Part shown: piece after piece, positions 34,066 through 39,874 of the stretch
Layout: the number at the start of each line of letters is the position of its first letter
Position numbering within the stretch: position 1 is the stretch's first letter
From: Burkholderiaceae bacterium
Lineage (GTDB): Bacteria > Pseudomonadota > Gammaproteobacteria > Burkholderiales > Burkholderiaceae_C
Length of the DNA stretch: 39,874 bases
Reading direction: 5' to 3'
Assembly (NCBI GenBank): GCA_030653255.1
Contig: JAURZS010000182.1
Coordinates: 1-39,874, forward strand
Notes under the pieces: model-generated
The model's input: only the letters and a program-made list of their open reading frames with translations
The model's database searches: none
What the model was told of the DNA's origin: nothing
Program-made: the position numbers and the translations under genes

Positions 34066-35751
34066 ATGGAAAAATTCTGGTTGAACAGTTATCCCCCGGG
34101 CGTGCCTCACGATGTCGACCCCGAGCAATACCACTCGCTCACCCAGTTGCTGGAAGAATCCTTCAAGAAAAATGCGCAGCGTCCTTTTTCCGTCTGCATG
34201 GATCGCTGGATGTCTTACCACGAACTCGACGATGCATCCGCTGCCTTGGGCGCCTGGCTTCAGGGACTCGGGCTTGCCCCTGGCGAGCGTATCGGGATCA
34301 TGCTGCCCAACGTCCCCCAGTTCGCTGTGACCATGGCCGCCGTCCTGCGCGCTGGCTATACCTGTGTCAACGTCAATCCCCTTTACACGGCACGCGAACT
34401 GGAACATCAGTTGCGCGACTCTGGTGCCACGGTCATCGTCATCCTCGAAAACTTCGCTCACACGCTCGAAGAGGTGATCGAAAAAACGCCCGTCAAGCAC
34501 GTGGTCATCGCCTCGATGGGAGACATGCTCGGCTTTTGGTTCGGCGCCTGGATCACTTTCGCGGTCCGCCATCTGGCCAAGATGGTTCCGGCCTACAAGC
34601 TCCCTCTGGCTGGCGGACGTACAGTGACGTCCTTCAAGCGTGCCCTGGCCAAGGGGGCGTCAAGCTCGCTCAAGTCCAGCCCTCAGTCCCTGGACTCCAT
34701 CGCCTTCCTGCAATACACAGGTGGCACAACGGGTCTGTCCAAGGGCGCCGTGCTGACCCACCGGAACATCGTTGCTGCCATCCTGCAGGCCGAGGCCTGG
34801 TTTACACCGGCACTTTCCCGGGTCGGTGAAGTCCACCGGATCAACAGCATTGCCGCATTGCCGCTGTACCACATCTTTGCGCTGACCCTGTGTCTTCTGG
34901 CGATACGCTGGGGCTCCCACATGACCCTGATACCCAATCCTCGGGACTTCGGGAAATTCATAGAAGTCCTGAAAAAGAGGCCGTTTCACATGCTGCCTGC
35001 GGTGAACACCCTGTTCAATGCGCTGCTGCAGCACCCCCAGTTCCAGAGCGTCGATTTTTCCGCTCTGTGCATTTCCCAGGCTGGTGGCATGGCCGCGTCT
35101 GCCGGTACCGCCAAGCATTGGCTAGAGGTGACAAAAAGCCCCATGATTGAAGGTTGGGGCATGAGCGAAACCTGCGCCATCGGCACCAACAACCCCGTCA
35201 GCAATACCGAGTTCACCGGCACCATCGGTCTGCCCTTGCCCGGAATCTCGATTGCCATCAAGGACGACGACGGCAAGACATTGGCTGTGGGCCAGTCCGG
35301 CGAAATCTGCATCAAGGGCCCCAACGTCATGACCGGTTACTATCAGCAGCCCGAAGAAAACGCCCGGGCCTTCACAAGCGATGGCTATCTGCGTACCGGC
35401 GACATCGGCATCATGGACGAACGCGGATACACACGCATCGTCGACCGCAAAAAGGACATGATTCTGGTCAGCGGCTTCAACGTCTTCCCCAACGAGCTCG
35501 AAAACGTGATCTCCCTGTGCCCTGGCGTTGTCGAATGCGCCGCCATCGGAGTGCCAGACGACAAGCAAGGCGAAGCCATCAAGATATTCATCGTCAAGAA
35601 TGACCCCACACTCAGCGAAGACGATGTGGCGCGTTACTGCCGCGAAAATCTGACAGGCTACAAACACCCCAAATACATTGAATTTCGCGACGAGTTGCCG
35701 AAGACCAATGTCGGAAAGATCCTCCGCAGAGAGCTTCGAACAGGCAAATAG
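34066..35751 (+). CDS. fadD: Long-chain fatty-acid--CoA ligase
   Basis: An AMP-forming acyl-CoA synthetase of 561 residues, normal length. It activates fatty acids with ATP and CoA, at or near the inner membrane. Seen are the P-loop-like A3 motif YTGGTTGLSKGAVLTHRN, the ALPLYHIFALT stretch, GWGMSETCAI (A5), the A7-A8 region LRTGDIGIMDERGYTRIVDRKKDMI followed by SGFNVFPNELE, and the C-terminal lysine in PKTNVGKILRRELR (A10). The ATG at 34066 has AGGAG seven bases upstream. It diverges from the lipase gene across about 150 bases with no recognised regulator site. The substrate chain length is inferred from overall similarity to FadD. Confidence 0.94.
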   Translation: MEKFWLNSYPPGVPHDVDPEQYHSLTQLLEESFKKNAQRPFSVCMDRWMSYHELDDASAALGAWLQGLGLAPGERIGIMLPNVPQFAVTMAAVLRAGYTCVNVNPLYTARELEHQLRDSGATVIVILENFAHTLEEVIEKTPVKHVVIASMGDMLGFWFGAWITFAVRHLAKMVPAYKLPLAGGRTVTSFKRALAKGASSSLKSSPQSLDSIAFLQYTGGTTGLSKGAVLTHRNIVAAILQAEAWFTPALSRVGEVHRINSIAALPLYHIFALTLCLLAIRWGSHMTLIPNPRDFGKFIEVLKKRPFHMLPAVNTLFNALLQHPQFQSVDFSALCISQAGGMAASAGTAKHWLEVTKSPMIEGWGMSETCAIGTNNPVSNTEFTGTIGLPLPGISIAIKDDDGKTLAVGQSGEICIKGPNVMTGYYQQPEENARAFTSDGYLRTGDIGIMDERGYTRIVDRKKDMILVSGFNVFPNELENVISLCPGVVECAAIGVPDDKQGEAIKIFIVKNDPTLSEDDVARYCRENLTGYKHPKYIEFRDELPKTNVGKILRRELRTGK

Positions 35752-35756
35752 AAGTC

Positions 35757-35787
35757 GCCCGGGAGCCCGCGTCTTTCAGCACCGGGC
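35757..35787 (+). terminator. Possible weak terminator after fadD
   Basis: GCCCGG (35757-35762) and CCGGGC (35782-35787) can pair across 19 bases six bases after the fadD stop, followed by CCTTTCCTAT. The T-run is poor, so this is a weak candidate. Confidence 0.3.
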
Positions 35788-35889
35788 CCTTTCCTATATG
35801 TGGCAGCCCTGATGGCTATAACCTGCACTCATGCAATTTCGTTTGCTGTTTCAGCGCTTCCCGGTTTATCTTGGCAGTTGGAGGCTGAC

Positions 35890-36021
35890 ATGACAAACCG
35901 ATTTGACAGAAGGCGGCTGCTGACGACCATGCGCGCAGGCAATGCGGCCGCATTGCCTGTCCATGTCTTCGCACAATCTGGCGGAGATCGAGGCTACGGA
36001 TCAATGGATGGAATGATCTGA
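35890..36021 (+). CDS. 43-residue mini-ORF, Bug-like signal peptide remnant coupled to the CoA-transferase
   Basis: A short open frame with a strong ribosome binding site (GGAGG five bases before the ATG) encodes an arginine-rich N-region (FDRRRLLTTM, resembling a twin-arginine leader), a short alanine-rich core and an FAQSGG stretch that resembles the cleavage region of Bug receptors. The last residues, GYGSMDGMI, resemble the usual Bug C-terminus (YGxxIKxAGI). This suggests the head and tail of a Bug protein joined by an in-frame loss of about 280-300 residues. The stop codon overlaps the CoA-transferase ATG (TGATG), so its translation could still drive that of the next gene. It may equally be an unrelated leader peptide; function is unlikely to be solute binding. 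Confidence 0.5.
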   Translation: MTNRFDRRRLLTTMRAGNAAALPVHVFAQSGGDRGYGSMDGMI

Positions 36022-37262
36022 TGTCCCTGAATCCATCTGAGACTGCCCCGCTTGCAGGACTTCGCGTCATTGAAGTTGCGAGCTATATCGCAGCGCCGGT
36101 CGCGTCGACCTTGTTGGGCGATTTGGGCGCTGAGATCGTCAAAGTGGAAGCGCCAGGTTCTGGTGATGCATGGCGTCATGCCTTTCGTCGCCCAGGCCTT
36201 CCCGAATGCGAGAGCAACTATCTCTGGCAACTCGCGGCGCGCAACAAGCAAAGCATTGCCCTTGATCTGAAGCAGCTACAAGGGCAGAAGGTACTTCACC
36301 GCCTGGTGGAGACTGCCGACGTTTTCATCACGAATTTACCCTTGCATGCCAGAGCCAAACTAGGTTTGGCCTATGAGACGCTCGTCCAGCCGAATTCACG
36401 CCTTATCTATGCCTCCCTGACAGGCTATGGCGAGGTGGGACCGGAAATTCACCAAAAGTCATACGACCATACGGCGTGGTGGGGGCGCTCCGGACTGATG
36501 GAGCAGCTGCGTTCCGAGCCGGATTCCGACCCCGTCCGCCCACCGGTCGCCATGGGGGATCACACGACAGCGTTGGCTCTCTACGGCACGATTCTGAGCG
36601 CGCTGTTCCGGCGTGAGCGAACCGGCAAAGGTGCGTATGTCGGGACTTCCCTTCTCTCTACGGGTGCCTGGATCAACAGCTGTGCCATTCAGGCTGCACT
36701 GGGAGGGGCCACATTTCCCCCGCCAACACCCCGGACCGAGACCCACAATGCCATGCAGTGTTATTACCTTTGCGCCGATGACCGTTGGATCATCCTCTAC
36801 GTGCCCTTCGGCGAAGGCGACAGGGGATTTTCCGAGCTCATGCAGGCGTTGGACATGCCTCAACTCGCGAGTGACCCCAAGTTCAATACCTTCTCCAGCC
36901 GCAAGGAAAACCGGAAAACACTGATCTCCGCATTCGATGCGAAATTCAGAGAGAAGGGCTCGCATGACTGGGTCCAGCAACTCCGTCATCTCGGATTCAC
37001 CATCGAGGTGATGAACCGTTCGCAAGACGCCTCCACCGACTCTCAGATGCTGGCAGCTTCGGTCATAGCACCGATCTTCGATGCACCGGGGTTTGACCAA
37101 ACCGTGAGCAGTCCGATGTGGTTTCGGGATGTGCCGGCCAGGGCGGCAAGGGGCGCTCCAGAGTTGGGAGGAGACACGACCCGGATCCTCGCGCAGAACG
37201 GCCTCTCGGCCGATGAGATCGCTGCGCTGAAGCGCGAAGGTGTCGTTTTTCAAGCCCCTTGA
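36021..37262 (+). CDS. CaiB/BaiF family III CoA-transferase (second copy)
   Basis: This 413-residue CoA-transferase has PLAGLRVIEVASYIAAPVAS, DLGAEIVKVEAP, NKQSIALDLK, SLTGYGEVGP and Asp180 in VAMGDHTTALAL at the catalytic position. It is only distantly like the other CoA-transferase at 6456. The C-terminal domain (WIILYVPFGEGDRGFSELMQ) is complete and length is normal. It is translationally coupled to the mini-ORF and followed after 39 bases by an amidohydrolase gene, so the two enzymes probably act on the same compound: activation of a carboxylate as a CoA ester and a hydrolytic or decarboxylating step. Substrate unknown. GC looks lower and codon choice less biased than in the core genes to the left, which suggests later acquisition. 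Confidence 0.92.
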   Translation: MSLNPSETAPLAGLRVIEVASYIAAPVASTLLGDLGAEIVKVEAPGSGDAWRHAFRRPGLPECESNYLWQLAARNKQSIALDLKQLQGQKVLHRLVETADVFITNLPLHARAKLGLAYETLVQPNSRLIYASLTGYGEVGPEIHQKSYDHTAWWGRSGLMEQLRSEPDSDPVRPPVAMGDHTTALALYGTILSALFRRERTGKGAYVGTSLLSTGAWINSCAIQAALGGATFPPPTPRTETHNAMQCYYLCADDRWIILYVPFGEGDRGFSELMQALDMPQLASDPKFNTFSSRKENRKTLISAFDAKFREKGSHDWVQQLRHLGFTIEVMNRSQDASTDSQMLAASVIAPIFDAPGFDQTVSSPMWFRDVPARAARGAPELGGDTTRILAQNGLSADEIAALKREGVVFQAP

Positions 37263-37301
37263 TCCATATGCAGCTCCGCTATAACCAAAGGAAATTTCTA
37301 C

Positions 37302-38519
37302 ATGAAAGTTGAAGAGCAAATTTCTGAAGAGCCCAATCCTGAAAACCTCTGGCGCCTTGAGACTCCAGGCCATGCCGGCTGGAAACGCACAGCGCGTGCT
37401 GGCGATCCGAACAAGTATTTCATCCTCTCTGCGGACTGCCATGCCAATGAACCTTTCGACCTATGGGAGAAGCGCATTGACGCCAAGTACCGCGATCGTC
37501 TTCCGCGCGTGGTCGTTGACGAGGCGGGTCAGCAATGGCGCAAGGTCGAAGGCTACCGCCCCGATAAGTTAAGAGTCACCACATTCACCGGGGAGGACAA
37601 GTTACGTTCCAAGGCTGGGGCAGACCCGGAGCAGCGCCTGCGCGATCACCAGCGCGACGGCATCGACGTCGAGCTTATCTTCCCAAACAAGGGGCTGGCC
37701 ATGTGGGCAACTCCCGACCCTGTGTTTTCCAACGCTATGTGCCGCATCTGGAATGACTGGGCCTGGGAAACTTTCGCGCCATACAAGGACACGATGATCA
37801 CAGTCGCATCCTTGGCGCCCGGTGATCTCGAAGGGACCTTGGCGGAAGTCCGGCGAGTGGCCAAGATGGGATTCAAGGCGCTGACACTCCCGACCAAGCC
37901 GATTTGGGGCCCTGCGAACATTGACGAACTGAACTACAACCTGCCGGAATTCGATCCCCTTTGGGCCGAAATCCAGGAAGCCGGCCTGCCGATCACCTTT
38001 CATATTGGCACTGGTCGGGATCCCCGCTCGGCACGTGGCCACGGTGGCGCCGTAATCAACATGACGGCGCACACGCTCGTTCAATGTCTCGAGCCGGTAT
38101 CCACATTGTGCAGTTCCGGCGTGCTTGAGCGTTTTCCAGGATTGAAGTTCGCGACTGTCGAGGCCGGGATTGGCTGGATACCGTGGATGATCGAGGCCAT
38201 GGACGAGGCCTATTTGAAGCACCACATGTGGACCCGCCCCAAGTTGAAGAACTTGCCAAGTGAGTTGTTCCGGCGGCAGGGCTTTGCGACCTTTCAGGAA
38301 GACAGCTCTGGACTCGACCTGGCGGAGTCCCACAATCTCGTCGATAACTTCATGTGGGCCAACGACTATCCCCATCACGAGGGAACTTGGCCTCACTCGG
38401 CGCAAGCCATCGAGCGAACAATGGGTGGATTGAAAGAGGAATCGAGAGCAAAGATTCTTGGCTTGAATGCAGCCCGTTTTCTGAACATCGACGTGCCAAG
38501 CCTGCAAACGGTGTACTGA
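37302..38519 (+). CDS. Amidohydrolase-superfamily protein (amidohydro-rel type)
   Basis: A 405-residue TIM-barrel protein. The first metal motif reads SADCHANEP (Asp45, His47, Glu50), then HIGTGRD with His234, a conserved His near position 248 in ARGHGGAVINM, and the final aspartate in FMWANDYPHHEGTWP (Asp355). This set is that of the ACMSD/gamma-resorcylate decarboxylase branch, whose members are metal-dependent decarboxylases or hydrolases; which reaction applies cannot be read here. GGAAA precedes the ATG at 37302 by about nine bases. It is the second enzyme of the CoA-transferase operon, and the LysR gene converges on it with 44 bases between the stops. Confidence 0.9.
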   Translation: MKVEEQISEEPNPENLWRLETPGHAGWKRTARAGDPNKYFILSADCHANEPFDLWEKRIDAKYRDRLPRVVVDEAGQQWRKVEGYRPDKLRVTTFTGEDKLRSKAGADPEQRLRDHQRDGIDVELIFPNKGLAMWATPDPVFSNAMCRIWNDWAWETFAPYKDTMITVASLAPGDLEGTLAEVRRVAKMGFKALTLPTKPIWGPANIDELNYNLPEFDPLWAEIQEAGLPITFHIGTGRDPRSARGHGGAVINMTAHTLVQCLEPVSTLCSSGVLERFPGLKFATVEAGIGWIPWMIEAMDEAYLKHHMWTRPKLKNLPSELFRRQGFATFQEDSSGLDLAESHNLVDNFMWANDYPHHEGTWPHSAQAIERTMGGLKEESRAKILGLNAARFLNIDVPSLQTVY

Positions 38520-38563
38520 ACCCAGTTCCGCCAGCGGTTTGTGCGGAATTTCCTGAGCAGGCC

Positions 38564-39499
38564 TCACTCGCTCTGGAGCGCAGCGCCCACCTGAAGAAGG
38601 CATTTCAGGAAGTATTGCGCCTGCTCGGTCAAAGGAGAGGCCGAAAGATGGTATGCAGCGGTCTTGATATTGATGCGCGGTGAAAATGGGCGCACTCTGA
38701 TGTCGGTAAACGTGCCCGCTGCGAGCTGCATCGGATTCAGCAGTCCCACGCCCAGCCCAGCCCGCACCATGTTCGCGACTGCGAATGAGCTGCCCACCTC
38801 GGCTACGAGCATCAAGGAAGCCTTCGCCCGTCGAAATGCTGCATCGACAAAGCTCTGGGTACTAAGTTCGGACCGAATTCTGATGATCGGAATGTCGCGC
38901 AAGTCCGCTGGCCGAATCACCTTGGATCGCTCCAGCGAGTGTCCTGCCGGAAATGCTACGGCCATGGCGTGACTGCAGAGCTCAGTGCATTCACACAAGT
39001 GGACACTCTGGGGATCAACCTCTTTGGAGGTGCGGTGACAGATGCCAATATCAACTCTTCGGCTGACAACCTGCTCAAGCACATCGTGCATGATCAGTTC
39101 CGGAACGATATCGAAAGTGGTCTGAGGCCATTTTTCCCTGACAAGACGAGCAGCATCCGGAACGAGGGTGGCGAGCGATGTGCTGGTCGTTGCAATTGTG
39201 ATGTGCCCGGACATTCGATCGGCGATATTGCGAAACATCCGCTGGGCTGTTCGAAGCTGATCGACTGCAGCTTGCGCATGTGGCAACAGCCGCATGGCAA
39301 AAGGCGTCGGGACGAGGCGCCCATGAATCCGCTCAAAAAGAGGAAGGGCGATCTCGTTCTCCATCTGGCGGATTGCTTTCGATACCGCTGGCTGGGAAAT
39401 CATGAGTTTTTCGGCTGTCTCGACCAGGGTGCTACTGGTCATGACTGTCATGAAAATTTCAAGATGCCGCCCACTGATTCGGCTTGTATCCATTTTCAT
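38564..39499 (-). CDS. LysR-family transcriptional regulator
   Basis: A 311-residue LysR protein with an N-terminal winged helix (ISGRHLEIFMTVMTSSTLVETAEKL, then SQPAVSKAIRQMENEIALPLFER) and a periplasmic-binding-protein-like effector domain with HITIATTSTSLATLVPDAARL, GICHRTSKE and GLGVGLLNP. It is oriented toward the amidohydrolase gene, not divergent from the operon, so its target promoter is more likely the one before the mini-ORF around 35850-35885 than an adjacent one; that is inference. The start at 39499 (MKMDTSR) or 39493 (MDTSR) is open. Composition is close to the CoA-transferase and amidohydrolase genes and unlike the core genes. Confidence 0.92.
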   Translation of the reverse strand: MKMDTSRISGRHLEIFMTVMTSSTLVETAEKLMISQPAVSKAIRQMENEIALPLFERIHGRLVPTPFAMRLLPHAQAAVDQLRTAQRMFRNIADRMSGHITIATTSTSLATLVPDAARLVREKWPQTTFDIVPELIMHDVLEQVVSRRVDIGICHRTSKEVDPQSVHLCECTELCSHAMAVAFPAGHSLERSKVIRPADLRDIPIIRIRSELSTQSFVDAAFRRAKASLMLVAEVGSSFAVANMVRAGLGVGLLNPMQLAAGTFTDIRVRPFSPRINIKTAAYHLSASPLTEQAQYFLKCLLQVGAALQSE

Positions 39500-39544
39500 G
39501 AGACTCTACTCGAATCGGTCTCTGCGCGCGCATGTCAGATGCAC

Positions 39545-39577
39545 AAAAAAAAGCCCAGCGTTTCCGCTGGGCTTTTT
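39545..39577 (-). terminator. Rho-independent terminator of the rRNA operon, possibly bidirectional
   Basis: Arms AAGCCCAGCG (39551-39560) and CGCTGGGCTT (39565-39574) pair perfectly over 10 bases around a TTTC loop. On the minus strand the hairpin is followed by a run of eight T residues (complement of 39545-39552), the form expected just after 5S rRNA. On the plus strand it is followed by TTTTT, so it could stop transcription from either side. Confidence 0.9.
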
Positions 39578-39589
39578 CTGGCTGTAAGA

Positions 39590-39703
39590 GCCTGACGATG
39601 TCCTACTTTCACACGGGAACCCGCACTATCATCGGCGCTGAAGCGTTTCACTGTCCTGTTCGGGATGGGAAGGAGTGGTACCACCTCGCTATGGTCATCA
39701 GGC
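39590..39703 (-). rRNA. rrf: 5S ribosomal RNA
   Basis: The minus strand reads GCCTGATGACCATAGCGAGG at the 5' end, then the conserved CCACTCCTTCCCATCCCGAA loop region, and ends with the complementary GTAGGACATCGTCAGGC. The 5' and 3' ends pair as the 5S helix I, giving about 114 nucleotides. It lies downstream of 23S rRNA in the usual bacterial order and directly before the terminator. No genuine protein gene is present here. Confidence 0.96.
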
Positions 39704-39795
39704 ATAACTTGTTGCTTCCTTGACAAGGTCAAGGCAGCGAATTCATAGAGTGCAAATTAGCTTCGGTATTTTGAATGCGTCAACTTGGCATAACA

Positions 39796-39819
39796 ACCTT
39801 GATCGGCTGATCAAAGTTA
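39796..39819 (-). other. Hairpin in the 23S-5S spacer
   Basis: The minus strand carries AACTTTGATC, a four-base loop and GATCAAGGTT, which pair with one G-T wobble. It directly follows the 3' end of the mature 23S sequence and is a likely processing structure of the precursor rRNA. The remaining spacer (about 39704-39795) shows no tRNA. Confidence 0.5.
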
Positions 39820-39821
39820 TA

Positions 39822-39874
39822 GGGTCAAGCCGCACGAGCAATTAGTATCAGTTAGCTTAACGCATTACTGCGCT
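39822..39874 (-). rRNA. rrl: 23S ribosomal RNA, 3' end (runs off the right edge)
   Basis: The minus strand reads AATGCGTTAAGCTAACTGAT followed by ACTAATTGCTCGTGCGGCTT and GACCC, the conserved 3' terminal part of bacterial 23S rRNA. Only about 53 bases lie in the window. The exact mature end is judged by resemblance to other betaproteobacterial rRNA operons and may be off by a few bases. Confidence 0.93.

Noticed and set aside
39532-39732. Short open frames over the 5S rRNA region
   Set aside because: They coincide with the 5S rRNA and the terminator and have no ribosome binding site or protein resemblance.
1-39874. CRISPR array, prophage, insertion sequence or toxin-antitoxin pair
   Set aside because: No regularly spaced direct repeats, transposase or integrase sequence, or paired small genes of these kinds were seen in reading the window.

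Overview
The window comes from a high-GC betaproteobacterium of the order Burkholderiales, most likely the family Comamonadaceae. Evidence for this is the leucine/isovalerate (liu) operon under a MerR-type LiuR with a TTGACGTTTAC palindrome, the glyQ-glyS-gmhB-plsC-ygjP gene order behind corC-lnt, an orphan Bug (TctC-like) receptor, an MHS transporter with a long periplasmic insert, and 5S/23S rRNA at the right edge. The family assignment is inference from gene content and protein resemblance; no database was searched.

Layout. 1-5.3 kb (minus strand): the N-terminal part of a UvrA-type ATPase, an MHS-family transporter, a kappa-GST/HCCA-isomerase-like protein, a YbaK-DUF1289 fusion and HMG-CoA lyase. 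5.3-7.7 kb: a Bug periplasmic binding protein diverging from a family III CoA-transferase. 7.7-18.6 kb (minus strand): a long liu array, read in transcription order liuR, isovaleryl-CoA dehydrogenase, carbonic anhydrase, aceK, thiolase, methylcrotonyl-CoA carboxylase beta, methylglutaconyl-CoA hydratase, methylcrotonyl-CoA carboxylase alpha, and a GhrA-type reductase. A metallo-beta-lactamase-fold hydrolase diverges from liuR over a perfect 22-bp palindrome. 19.7-28.4 kb (minus strand): housekeeping genes (ygjP-like protease, plsC, gmhB, glyS, glyQ, lnt, corC, a GNAT protein). 28.5-33.9 kb (minus strand): a three-gene signalling unit made of a membrane-anchored lipase, a response regulator with a degenerate cyclase domain, and a large hybrid histidine kinase with an HPt domain. 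34.1-35.8 kb: a FadD-type acyl-CoA ligase. 35.9-39.5 kb: a small accessory catabolic block (truncated Bug-like mini-ORF, CoA-transferase, amidohydrolase, convergent LysR regulator) with visibly lower GC. 39.55-39.87 kb (minus strand): a terminator, 5S rRNA and the 3' end of 23S rRNA, the distal end of an rRNA operon.

How the genes work together. The liu array takes isovaleryl-CoA to methylcrotonyl-CoA (ivd), carboxylates it (mccA/mccB), hydrates it (liuC) and, with the nearby HMG-CoA lyase, gives acetoacetate and acetyl-CoA; the thiolase handles acetoacetyl-CoA. The two embedded genes that are not pathway enzymes fit the flux. Carbonic anhydrase can provide the bicarbonate used by the carboxylase, and AceK controls isocitrate dehydrogenase and so the glyoxylate shunt needed for growth on acetyl-CoA. 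This pairing is the most interesting system-level feature of the window. The signalling unit, with its probably non-cyclising cyclase-like output, and the truncated Bug mini-ORF translationally coupled to a CoA-transferase are the next most unusual items. There is no CRISPR array, complete insertion sequence or prophage, and no stretch above 300 bases without a gene.
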